From Vasconcelosia minhoensis LEGE 07310 (GTDB lineage: Bacteria > Cyanobacteriota > Cyanobacteriia > Phormidesmidales > Phormidesmidaceae), in NCBI RefSeq assembly GCF_015207255.1, contig NZ_JADEXG010000009.1:47919-111918 (forward strand): a stretch of DNA of 64,000 nucleotides, read 5' to 3'. The notes under the pieces were generated by a model that searched no databases, had not been told where the DNA came from, and saw only the letters and a list, made by a program, of their open reading frames with translations. Below, in pieces: positions 18,113 to 26,108 of this stretch (position 1 is the stretch's first letter; the number at the start of each line of letters is the position of its first letter). The position numbers and the translations under genes are program-made.

Positions 18113-18898
18113 ATGCCATTTTCTTTGATTTGGTTGCCGAAAGTACTTCAAGATGCTGGCCTCAAAGTTGCTTTAGTCGATGGTTGGGAAGATCGAGGTA
18201 AAGGTGACATAGGTACTGTAAAAGGCGTTGTTTGTCACCACACAGCTGGCCCAAGGAATGGAAATATGCCTAGCCTTCAAATCGTCAAGAACGGCCATCC
18301 TAATCTTAGCGGCCCTCTTTCCCAACTTTGCCTTGGGCGAGATGGAACGTACTATGTGGTTGCTGCTGGTAAAGCAAACCATGCTGGAAGTGGTGTGTGG
18401 CAAGGCATTACAACCGGCAATACTAACTTCATTGGCATTGAGGCAGAGAATACTGGATTGAATAACGATTTCCCCTGGCCAGATATACAGATGGATGCCT
18501 ATCGACACGGTGTCGCAGCAATCTTGAAGAAAATCAATAAAGGAACCATTATGTGCTGCGGACACAAGGAATATGCCCCCGGACATAAAATTGACCCCCT
18601 TTTTGATATGAACGCGTTTCGGTCGGAAGTTGACGCAATCCTACAAGGTACAACGCCTCCTCTGAGAAGAATTCCGCAAATGGAGGATAGTACTACTGCA
18701 AGACCTACGCTTAGACGAGGTGCGACTGGCGACTTAGTAAAACAGATACAGAGAAAGGTCAGAGTTGATATTGTAGATGGTATCTTTGGTTCTAGAACTG
18801 AGGCGGCGGTACGTGAATTCCAGCGAAAACATAGTCTTGTTCCTGATGGCATTGTTGGCCCTAAAACTTGGGCGGCTCTTGATGACGTAGCGATTTAG
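18113..18898 (+). CDS. Endolysin-like N-acetylmuramoyl-L-alanine amidase with PG-binding domain
   Basis: A 261-residue amidase. Residues 1-170 are an amidase_2-type domain of the form found in actinophage endolysins: WLPKVLQDAGLKVALVDGW, zinc-site CHHTAG (His42-His43), and CGHKEYAPGHKIDP. Residues 195-258 form a PG_binding_1 domain (LRRGATGDLVKQIQRKV...DGIVGPKTWAAL). It would cut the MurNAc-L-Ala bond of peptidoglycan. No signal peptide. The ribosome site GGAGGTG overlaps the end of the DUF2235 gene, so lipase and amidase are likely made together. Base use is like that of the neighbouring island genes. Confidence 0.9.
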   Translation: MPFSLIWLPKVLQDAGLKVALVDGWEDRGKGDIGTVKGVVCHHTAGPRNGNMPSLQIVKNGHPNLSGPLSQLCLGRDGTYYVVAAGKANHAGSGVWQGITTGNTNFIGIEAENTGLNNDFPWPDIQMDAYRHGVAAILKKINKGTIMCCGHKEYAPGHKIDPLFDMNAFRSEVDAILQGTTPPLRRIPQMEDSTTARPTLRRGATGDLVKQIQRKVRVDIVDGIFGSRTEAAVREFQRKHSLVPDGIVGPKTWAALDDVAI

Positions 18899-18999
18899 AA
18901 AAATGCATGCACAGAATCAAACGATGACGGTTGAAGTTTGCGAACTTCATAAACATTTTCTATTCAATCATTGAAACCAAAGTCTTAGGCGTTTAATAC

Positions 19000-19128
19000 G
19001 GCGTTATTGCATGAATCAAGTCAGCCACAGCAAAGGTTTCAGCATTTGTGAGCCCGAGAAATCCTCAGACTTTATTTTTTCAAAGCCTGAAACACTTGCA
19101 TAGAAACAATTATTTATGCAACAACGCC
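19000..19128. mobile_element. 129-bp MITE with IS5-like ends
   Basis: Terminal inverted repeats GGCGTTATTGCAT (19000-19012) and ATGCAACAACGCC (19116-19128) match at 12 of 13 bases and have the GGCGTTGTTGCAT form of many IS5-family ends. Inside is a second inverted pair (GTTTCAG/CTGAAAC). There is no ORF and no clear target duplication. The surrounding gap 18899-19255 holds no gene. Confidence 0.6.
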
Positions 19129-19255
19129 CAATTATCGAACGTTTTAACTGTCTGCGTTCTGGGAAGACATTTGGAGAAAAATTAAGCTTAGTCTAAAAAA
19201 TGACATGCTCAAGTTTTAAAAGTTTACATTTCCTACTTTAACTGAGGATTAAGAC

Positions 19256-20050
19256 ATGCGCGATATGAAAATACCAGACGTCAGAACCACACCAGACGCC
19301 AGAACCTTTCTAGCTCTGTTCATTCCAGTCATTGCAATTCTTAGCGCATTAATCTTGTCAATAACAATTATCGTAAATGACGATGAAGATACCACAGCCT
19401 CAGAGCGAGGACAAATTGTTTTTAATGCAACTTTGCCACTTTTTGGCACGTGGGTTGGAACCGTTTTGGCATACTATTTCGCCAAAGATAATTTTGAGGC
19501 GGCTTCTCAAAGCGTTAGAAAAAGTGCCGAACTAGCTCAATTAACTTCTCAGGTTTCCCAAGGAGAACTGCAATCTACTCTTGTCACTGTTGCTATGACC
19601 GCTAAAAGTAAAATGTTCTTTAAATATTCTACTGATACAATCGCACTGGATGAGATTGTGCGACAATTAGAAAGAAGAGGGCTCAGGCGTCTTCCAATTC
19701 TTGAAGACGCCACTGCGCAGACGACGAGGCAGACGACGAGCCCCGACTCATCCGAAGAAATTTTGGCTTTTCCTAAAGGAATAATATACATCGAAGACAT
19801 ACTTAAATATCTGTACTTTAGATCGCCAAAAGCTAGTGAGTCGCCAACCTTGCAAAACTTCCTTCAGGAAGTTAGTAAAGAAAGACCCTTTGCCTTAGTA
19901 GGTGAAGAAGCAACACTTTCAACAGCAAAAGAGGCAATTGACAAGATTCCTGATTGTAACGATGCATTTGTAACTAAAACGGGTAGACAAGACAGCGAAG
20001 TTGTAGGTTTTCTAACTAACACAGACATTGGAAACTATACTAAAGTTTAA
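19256..20050 (+). CDS. Two-TM membrane protein with CBS domain pair
   Basis: A 264-residue protein with two N-terminal hydrophobic helices (about residues 20-43 and 58-82, the latter LPLFGTWVGTVLAYYFA), a short charged helix (ASQSVRKSAELAQ), then a C-terminal region with two CBS-like halves (TIALDEIVRQLERRGLRRLPIL...IIYIEDIL and ATLSTAKEAIDKI...VVGFLTNTDI). CBS pairs bind adenosyl ligands and gate attached domains. The role here is unknown; as one of two membrane proteins in an island of lytic enzymes it could be a regulator or an immunity factor, which is speculation. ATG at 19256 chosen. Confidence 0.65.
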   Translation: MRDMKIPDVRTTPDARTFLALFIPVIAILSALILSITIIVNDDEDTTASERGQIVFNATLPLFGTWVGTVLAYYFAKDNFEAASQSVRKSAELAQLTSQVSQGELQSTLVTVAMTAKSKMFFKYSTDTIALDEIVRQLERRGLRRLPILEDATAQTTRQTTSPDSSEEILAFPKGIIYIEDILKYLYFRSPKASESPTLQNFLQEVSKERPFALVGEEATLSTAKEAIDKIPDCNDAFVTKTGRQDSEVVGFLTNTDIGNYTKV

Positions 20051-20315
20051 TGTACGCTCCCTTTAAAAGCACTGCAAATGTCCAAAGGAAATTGAAGAAA
20101 TGATGCGAATATCCGTTCAAAGCCGTGCCTTGATATCGAGTAAACACAATGGTTTTCACTCTATTAAACTTAGCCCTACATAGCAACCTGGGTTCCTTTA
20201 GTTTGATATTAGTTTGATAGATTAATGCTTTCTAAGGGCGTTGACATAAATCATAATAAATGATGATTTTCAGAAGTTGAAACAATCGCTTTTTGTTTAA
20301 TTAAGGAGAACAACT
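20051..20315. other. Intergenic promoter region with TTGACA box
   Basis: No gene. A consensus -35 box TTGACA lies at 20241-20246 in a very AT-rich context, and AAGGAG precedes the ATG at 20316. A short direct repeat, TAGTTTGATA / TAGTTTGATAG, lies near 20200-20220. Confidence 0.4.
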
Positions 20316-21137
20316 ATGCCAACAATCAAGCAAATGATTGATAACCTTTCTAATAACACTTGCGGCACTAGTACAGTACGAGGTCTTAGCCTTCAGATTA
20401 TTGATGAAATGAATCTCCTAATCCCCAGTGTTTTAGTCAATATTGAAGATCTCAATGTCAAATTAGAAAGCTCAGGAGTCAACCCTTACCTTCAACCCGC
20501 AGCAAAAGAGGCACTGCGACGAGCTATCACGAGGCGTCGGGCAACCTTGCATATAACTTCAGCTTATCGAACAGTAGCCCAGCAGTACCTTTTGAGACGT
20601 TGGTTCGAAATGGGTAAGTGTAACATTGGTGCCGCAGCACGGCCAGGGTTTAGCAACCACGAAGACGGTTTAGCTCTAGATACTCCAGATTTTGATGCTT
20701 GGAGGACTGCTTTAGAGGCTGAAAAATGGGATTGGCTTGGAGATACAAATCACAAGGATCCATTCCACTTTACTTTTGTAGGAGGGAGTGTACGAGATGA
20801 TATTGGCGATATTGGGGTCAAAGCTTTCCAACAGCTCTGGAATAAGAACAAACCAGACGACCAAATTTCGGTTGACAATGTCTTTGGCCCTCAGACTGCA
20901 AAACGCCTAGATCAATCTCCATCAGAAGGTTTCAATATTGCAAGACTTCTCAAGCTAGTAAGTCCCCCGATGCAAGGTGGCGATGTTCGAAAGGTTCAAG
21001 AGTCCTTAGTCAATGTTGAACTTCTTAGTATAGAAGATGTAAACGGCATCTATGACGAAAAAACTGCAAATGCGATAGCAACTTTTCAAGATAAAAGAGG
21101 ATTAAGCATAGATAGAGTGGTTGGACCTCCAGGGTAA
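20316..21137 (+). CDS. M15-type D,D/L,D-peptidase with two PG-binding domains, 3' end truncated by a MITE
   Basis: A 273-residue protein. The peptidase domain (about 40-160) has the VanY/M15 motifs SAYRTVAQQ, the zinc-binding SNHEDGLALD and HKDPFHFTF. Two PG_binding_1-like domains follow (about 163-205 and 215-273). The second stops abruptly at VVGPPG because a 175-bp element begins in that codon. Past the element the frame resumes as QTRRKLGIL and a stop at 21343, exactly the expected end of a PG-binding domain (VVGPQTRRKLGIL). The lost tail is only nine residues, so the product may still fold. Ribosome site AAGGAG before ATG 20316. No signal peptide. Confidence 0.85.
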   Translation: MPTIKQMIDNLSNNTCGTSTVRGLSLQIIDEMNLLIPSVLVNIEDLNVKLESSGVNPYLQPAAKEALRRAITRRRATLHITSAYRTVAQQYLLRRWFEMGKCNIGAAARPGFSNHEDGLALDTPDFDAWRTALEAEKWDWLGDTNHKDPFHFTFVGGSVRDDIGDIGVKAFQQLWNKNKPDDQISVDNVFGPQTAKRLDQSPSEGFNIARLLKLVSPPMQGGDVRKVQESLVNVELLSIEDVNGIYDEKTANAIATFQDKRGLSIDRVVGPPG

Positions 21138-21304
21138 GCGCAAGAATCAATAAAGACTGCCTTATTGAGAAAAATGGCCGCGCCTATGTCAACAGGGTAA
21201 AGCTATTGAGAAAGGCGAGTACGAAAAACTGGGGCTTCTAGCCACGTCTGCAGCGCCCAAAAGCCAATGCATACTTTGGATACGATTTTCTTGCGCTTAC
21301 CCTG
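21130..21304. mobile_element. 175-bp MITE with perfect 17-bp inverted repeats and 10-bp target duplication
   Basis: Left end CAGGGTAAGCGCAAGAA (21130-21146) and right end TTCTTGCGCTTACCCTG (21288-21304) are perfect reverse complements. The flanks are an exact 10-bp direct repeat GTTGGACCTC (21120-21129 and 21305-21314). CAGGG ends with 8-10 bp duplications are known for the ISAs1 family. There is no ORF; an internal hairpin TCAATAA/TTATTGA lies next to the left end. Insertion splits the last codons of the M15 peptidase gene. Confidence 0.9.
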
Positions 21305-21450
21305 GTTGGACCTCAAACCCGTCGAAAGTTAGGGATTCTCTAAGTCGAGAATGGAGAGCACTTGCCATGTTAAGCTACGTGGTCCGAACTAATAGAGTGC
21401 GAAATCAGTGGGGCCGTTCAGCCTTACTCAAAATTAAGAAGAATTAAGAG

Positions 21451-21469
21451 ATTTGGGTGACACCCAAAT
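21451..21469. promoter_or_regulatory. 19-bp perfect palindrome upstream of the second amidase
   Basis: ATTTGGGTG-A-CACCCAAAT is a perfect dyad with a one-base centre, about 85 bases before the amidase ATG at 21553. It could be an operator for a dimeric regulator; none is identified nearby. Confidence 0.4.
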
Positions 21470-21552
21470 TCAACAACTCATTCGATTAACGTACTTCGTT
21501 GCGATTAACTCATGCTGATTTAGCTGTTCATCTTTGTTCAGGAGTTAAAAAT

Positions 21553-22368
21553 ATGCTATTTACTGCTCAAGTAGTAACCACAGACGAATGGGAGGCAGAG
21601 CCTTCTGGGCCATTTTCAAGAACGGTTCCGCGATTTGTTGTGATTCACCATACTGATAACAACAATCCTCCAAATGATCCTTCCAGAGGAACAATTGAAG
21701 GTGCAAAAAGACTTGCGAAGAATATTCAAATCTTCCATAAACGCTCTAGAGGGTGGTCAGATTCAGGACATAACTTCTTGAATACTACTGGAGGTTTTAT
21801 CCTTGAAGGAAGACATGGTTCATTAAACGCTGTTAAACAAGGATTTTGTGTTCTATCAGCTCACGCACTTCAAGATTCACTAAAGCTGGCTGGGGGAAAC
21901 CAGTCTCCTGGTATTGAAAATGAAGGGAATTTTATGACCTTCGAGATGGGGCAGGCCCAGTGGAATAGTTTGGTGGAGCTTTGCGCTTCCCTTTGTGAGT
22001 CATGCGCCATTAGCCCTAAAAATATCAGGGGGCATCGAGAATTTAGCAATACAGATTGTCCAGGTGATTGGCTCTTCAAGCAACTACCTCGTTTGCGCAA
22101 AGCAGTTGCTGATAAGCTAGAAATGCATATAGACTTGCATGAGCTTGAGAATAATGTTGCTGGTCAGACCCTAAAAGTTGGTTCGACAGGCCCTGAAGTA
22201 ATTAAACTTCAAAAACGCCTGAGTGAGAGGAACTTCAACCCTGGCCCTATTGACGGTCTATTTGGAGATGGAACTAGATCAGCTGTAATACTCTTTCAAA
22301 GATCTGTGGGCCTCGAAGAAGATGGCATTGCTGGTCCACAGGCTCTCAGATCTCTGGATTTAATCTAA
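21553..22368 (+). CDS. PGRP-like N-acetylmuramoyl-L-alanine amidase with PG-binding domain
   Basis: A 271-residue protein. The amidase domain has FVVIHHTDN (first zinc His), IENEGNFM and GHREFSNTDCPGD (zinc Cys-type ligand block). A C-terminal PG_binding_1 domain is clear (LKVGSTGPEVIKLQKRL...DGIAGPQALRSL). It differs from the amidase at 18113, so the island carries two unrelated subtypes. ATG at 21553 is preceded by GGAG at 8 bases, preferred over an upstream in-frame start. No signal peptide. Same strand and AT-rich base use as its neighbours. Confidence 0.88.
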   Translation: MLFTAQVVTTDEWEAEPSGPFSRTVPRFVVIHHTDNNNPPNDPSRGTIEGAKRLAKNIQIFHKRSRGWSDSGHNFLNTTGGFILEGRHGSLNAVKQGFCVLSAHALQDSLKLAGGNQSPGIENEGNFMTFEMGQAQWNSLVELCASLCESCAISPKNIRGHREFSNTDCPGDWLFKQLPRLRKAVADKLEMHIDLHELENNVAGQTLKVGSTGPEVIKLQKRLSERNFNPGPIDGLFGDGTRSAVILFQRSVGLEEDGIAGPQALRSLDLI

Positions 22369-22507
22369 CTGCTAATTCGGACTAACGAACATCATCTAAA
22401 AGTTATACAAGTATATGAGATTGTCTAAGCCCTAAAGATAGCCTTTAAAACAATCTATACCCTATTAACAAATTTCTCTCCGTCTATAAAGCCCATTTTC
22501 AGCAAGA

Positions 22508-23080
22508 GTGAAAATACATCACCAACTGACCATGACATATACTGCCGTAAAACAGCACGTTTCAAATAGAGGCGTTCCACCAAATGACTTTCTTGATCAG
22601 CTAGTTGCATGGGGGAAAGATGCGCCTGATGAGATATTCGTGCGAAACCCTTTTAGCGATATTTATTCCAGTGTATTCAACACGCTCGGGCCTTGGCAGG
22701 GCATCCCACATCGACGCGCTGTTATGTTAGAAGTGATGCGCGTTCTTGCTGGCTTTGAGTCTTCATGGAATTGGAACGAAGGGCGTGACATTACCAACCC
22801 CACTTCCGTTATACCAGACACGATCGAGGCTGGCGCTTGGCAGGTGAGCGCGAATGCGATGAATTTCGGGCAGGAACTCAAGGATCTCGTGCTTGACAAA
22901 GTTGGTACGCTCGATGGCAATGCTTTTCAAAAAGCAATGAAATTGGATCATTTGCTGGCAATGGAATTTGTGGCTCGGCTGCTACGCCGAACCACGCGTC
23001 ACCATGGTCCTGCCCTTCGGCACGAGATTGACCCGTGGTTGCGCCGGGATGCGGTTGCAGAGTTTATAGCTTTAATGTAA
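22508..23080 (+). CDS. Lysozyme/transglycosylase-like protein
   Basis: A 190-residue protein, not firmly recognised. The stretch VLAGFESSWNWNEGRDIT followed by EAGAWQVSANAMNFG looks like the Glu-centred active-site region of lysozyme-fold transglycosylases (E-S-x-W, then G-x-x-Q-V-S). The C-terminus is helical and rich in Arg (FVARLLRRTTRHHGPALRHEI). The start is uncertain: GTG at 22508 or ATG at 22532; neither has a strong ribosome site. Lying between an amidase and a multi-module murein hydrolase, a glycan-strand-cleaving role is plausible. Confidence 0.5.
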   Translation: MKIHHQLTMTYTAVKQHVSNRGVPPNDFLDQLVAWGKDAPDEIFVRNPFSDIYSSVFNTLGPWQGIPHRRAVMLEVMRVLAGFESSWNWNEGRDITNPTSVIPDTIEAGAWQVSANAMNFGQELKDLVLDKVGTLDGNAFQKAMKLDHLLAMEFVARLLRRTTRHHGPALRHEIDPWLRRDAVAEFIALM

Positions 23081-23151
23081 CGCGAGCATAGCTAAAGGTG
23101 TGCAGAGATCGCCTTTAATCTCTTTGTAAATGTTGAAAATAGGAATCTCAA

Positions 23152-24183
23152 ATGGTTATGACATCAAATGGAATTAATGCCGCAACCGCTTGGTATGTCC
23201 CTTTGGGAGAATTAGATAAGCCAGAAGGTGCCCCTCTTCAGCGAGCTGAGGGTAAACCCGCTGCGACAGATACGCTTGTGCAGGAGGGAGGCAGCTTTAC
23301 GATTACCCTGGAAACCTTTTGCATTAACGGACATCACGATGAGCGCAGTGACAATGATTTGCTAGTGCGATCGCGAATTAAATACGGCAGCGCTCCTCTG
23401 ACCGAAGCCATCAATTTTTTTGGTGCCGATATCCCCGCTGGACAGGTGCAGGAGAACCTGCTCTCAGAGTACATTTTTAGCCAGGAAAACTACGATGGGC
23501 GCGATCGCGTTTACCTGGAAATTGATATTACCGAAGTCGATCGGAACTTAGCTGGGGACAGCTCTCTACTAAGCGGACTCCAAACCATCAAAGCAGACTT
23601 TGGCGCAATTTTTCCGACCCTACTTCCCTTCGCTGCCGTAGCTGTCAATACCCTCAGTAAGCTAACCAAACTTACCGCACGCCGAGATGACAACAAAATA
23701 GTATTTAAGAATTCTCTGGATTTTTCCCTGGTAGGAGCTGAAGGAGAAGCCAGACTGCGCTGCGGCGCTTATATCCTGTTTAACAGTCCAGTAGAAGCGG
23801 TGCAGTATCGGCTACGAGGGCTCAAGATAGAGTACTTCACGCCTTCAGAGCAAGGAAATCCGGTAAAAGATGACTATGTAGTGATTAAAGTTGTCCCAGT
23901 GTTGCTCAATACAGGCCACGATGAAGACCTGCTAGAAAACCAGCAGCTTGCTGTAGTATTAAGCCACGCCAATCAGAAGCAGGCGGGTATGGCTGACCGA
24001 CTCTCACAGCGGAAGTTTCTTCAAAGCTTTATCCAAGACGCTCAAAAGATGCGAGACCTCGATCGATTTTTGAATTTGAAAGGAGTAATCGATCTTAACC
24101 TACCTCTAAATCCTAATCAACAGGAAACTTTTCTTCGCCTTGCCCAAAAATTCAAAGGCGTCATCGCTGCTCTCAAGCAGTAA
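23152..24183 (+). CDS. Unknown beta-rich protein, 343 residues
   Basis: Not recognised. The N-terminal half is rich in alternating hydrophobic/polar strands (GGSFTITLETFCING, VYLEIDITEVD), the middle has a short hydrophobic helix (IFPTLLPFAAVAVNTLSKL), then more strands (VQYRLRGLKIEYF, DYVVIKVVPVLLN), and the C-terminal 90 residues are helical. No signal peptide. Unlike its neighbours it contains HIP1 octamers (near 23370 and 23502) and a more balanced base composition, so it may have resided longer in the host. A ribosome site AGGA precedes ATG 23152. It sits between two murein hydrolase genes. Confidence 0.6.
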   Translation: MVMTSNGINAATAWYVPLGELDKPEGAPLQRAEGKPAATDTLVQEGGSFTITLETFCINGHHDERSDNDLLVRSRIKYGSAPLTEAINFFGADIPAGQVQENLLSEYIFSQENYDGRDRVYLEIDITEVDRNLAGDSSLLSGLQTIKADFGAIFPTLLPFAAVAVNTLSKLTKLTARRDDNKIVFKNSLDFSLVGAEGEARLRCGAYILFNSPVEAVQYRLRGLKIEYFTPSEQGNPVKDDYVVIKVVPVLLNTGHDEDLLENQQLAVVLSHANQKQAGMADRLSQRKFLQSFIQDAQKMRDLDRFLNLKGVIDLNLPLNPNQQETFLRLAQKFKGVIAALKQ

Positions 24184-24334
24184 GCGCTAGAAAAAAATCA
24201 TATCGGGCAATGACTCAAACTATCCATTTATTCTAGATTCGAAAAACGATTTCTACTGCTTGATTTTGCCGGTAAACGACGTAATAACAGACTGCATAGT
24301 TCAACTACAAAACACGTATTACAGGATTGGTACA

Positions 24335-26059
24335 ATGAGTAAACTTTTTAACCAGTTGGTCAAAATTTACGCAGAGACAAGTATAGATTTTCCCCAACTT
24401 AAAGAAATTACTATTGCTCAATGGCTCCTTGAATCTGGCCGAGGCACTAGCCGGCTTGCTATCGAACATCGCAATTTTGGTGGTTTAAAGTGGCGAGCTA
24501 AAATGGCAGGATTTGCCATACCAGTGGACTACCAAGCTAGTGATGGATTAGATAAATACTGTGAATTTGAAAGCCTAGAAGCTTTCATCAAAGGTTACTG
24601 GCATTTTTTGGAACGTTCTCTTTATGAAGGTTGGCGTAATAATACGGGATCCGCTGAAGAATTTATTAATTTTATCGGACCTATATATGCAGGCGATAGT
24701 GAGTATATTTCTAAAGTTTCTAATTTACTCTTTGAGGCCAAACTAATTTTGGCTGATGCCCAGCATGGAAAGCACCATGCGGGAACTGCTGAACCTGTAA
24801 AGAAGCCATCAATCAAGGCTTTTATCGAAAGCCCGAACCATAGCAGCCGAGCAGGTGCTGAAATAGATACAGTTATAATTCACTATACTACAGCAGGCAC
24901 TTATGAAAGCACAAAAGCCCACTTCTTAAATCCTGAATCTAAGGTTTCTGCGCATTATGTTATCGACAAAAATGGCGATATATATCAAATGGTTAAGGAT
25001 AGTGATAAAGCTTGGCATGCTGCTCAAGCAAATCGTAGTAGTATTGGGATTGAACACGTCGCTAAAGTAGGAGATCGGTTAACTTCAGCCCAAGAAAAAT
25101 CATCTGTAAACTTAATAAAATGGTTGATTGCAGAATACAAAATTCCTAGAGAAAATGTTAAAGCTCATAAGCAGGTAAGTTCAACTAGCTGCCCAGGCAA
25201 CATATTTGGAGACAACATAGACGATTTACATATTCCTAATTTCAAGAAGTGGATCGATAAAAATATTATAGGCAATGTTGCTTCAACACTTCAGCAAATT
25301 GGGCCAAGTGGCTTAGGTATTTACATAGTAAAGCCAGGAGAGACTCTTTTGGTAATTGCTGATCGCCATAATACAACCCTTGACAATCTACTAACAATTA
25401 ACCCTGATATTCAGAATCCTGATATTATTTTCCCAGGGCAGAAGATCATAGTTGCCCGAGTGGATGGGGACGATGATTTAATTATTGCTAAAAGCCGTCC
25501 TTTAAATCTTCCAATTATAATTGCAGAACATCAACTTAACCGTAATAATTACCAAAATTTCTTGCATCACCTTCTAGGTGATATAACAATTACTGGTGGT
25601 TATATGGAACCACTTGGACATTCTAAGAAGCCAGAACAGAAAGCTATCTATTACGATGGGACATTAAAAACCTTACCTGCTGATGGAAGTAGTAGTGGAC
25701 GCAATATTGGCATTGACTACGTCGTTACTAATAAAAAAGTAAAAGCTTGGTATGGAGGAATTGTAACCAGACAAGGTAGAGAAGGCGGCTATGGGCGAAG
25801 GGTTCACCTTCAATTAGATGTCATGTATCAACATGAAGAGAAAAAATATCAAGTTTATCAGGCTTATGCTCATTTACGTGAAACTTCAGTTAGTGTAGGA
25901 CAAACGCTACAACAAGGAGAGCAAATTGGCATCATGGGAGGCTCAGGATCTTCTACAGATAATGACTATCCACCGCATGTCGATCTAAGCACATATTTGT
26001 TCATCAGTGGCCGGTTAGTTCAGCTGAATCCTCAGGTTTTGGATAAGCAGCTTGTTTGA
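24335..26059 (+). CDS. Multi-module murein hydrolase: glucosaminidase, amidase_2, LysM, M23-like
   Basis: A 574-residue protein with four modules. Residues 1-150: glucosaminidase-like (IAQWLLESGRGTSRLA with a candidate catalytic Glu, NFGGLKW). Residues 178-300: amidase_2 (DTVIIHYTTAG, SAHYVIDKNGDIYQMV, HKQVSSTSCPGN). Residues 329-375: LysM (YIVKPGETLLVIADRHNTT). Residues 422-568: M23/LytM-like domain (GIDYVV, GGYGRRVHL, QAYAHL), but His of the HxGxD motif is Asn457 and the HxH motif reads His548-Val-Asp550, so metal binding is probably lost there. ATG at 24335 is preferred over an upstream start. No signal peptide. Its 3' region lies 49 bases before the next gene's start. Confidence 0.85.
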   Translation: MSKLFNQLVKIYAETSIDFPQLKEITIAQWLLESGRGTSRLAIEHRNFGGLKWRAKMAGFAIPVDYQASDGLDKYCEFESLEAFIKGYWHFLERSLYEGWRNNTGSAEEFINFIGPIYAGDSEYISKVSNLLFEAKLILADAQHGKHHAGTAEPVKKPSIKAFIESPNHSSRAGAEIDTVIIHYTTAGTYESTKAHFLNPESKVSAHYVIDKNGDIYQMVKDSDKAWHAAQANRSSIGIEHVAKVGDRLTSAQEKSSVNLIKWLIAEYKIPRENVKAHKQVSSTSCPGNIFGDNIDDLHIPNFKKWIDKNIIGNVASTLQQIGPSGLGIYIVKPGETLLVIADRHNTTLDNLLTINPDIQNPDIIFPGQKIIVARVDGDDDLIIAKSRPLNLPIIIAEHQLNRNNYQNFLHHLLGDITITGGYMEPLGHSKKPEQKAIYYDGTLKTLPADGSSSGRNIGIDYVVTNKKVKAWYGGIVTRQGREGGYGRRVHLQLDVMYQHEEKKYQVYQAYAHLRETSVSVGQTLQQGEQIGIMGGSGSSTDNDYPPHVDLSTYLFISGRLVQLNPQVLDKQLV

Positions 26060-26108
26060 ATGTTCATCATTGAAAATCTTGCGTATCATTAAGCAGCGAA
26101 GTCAAACC

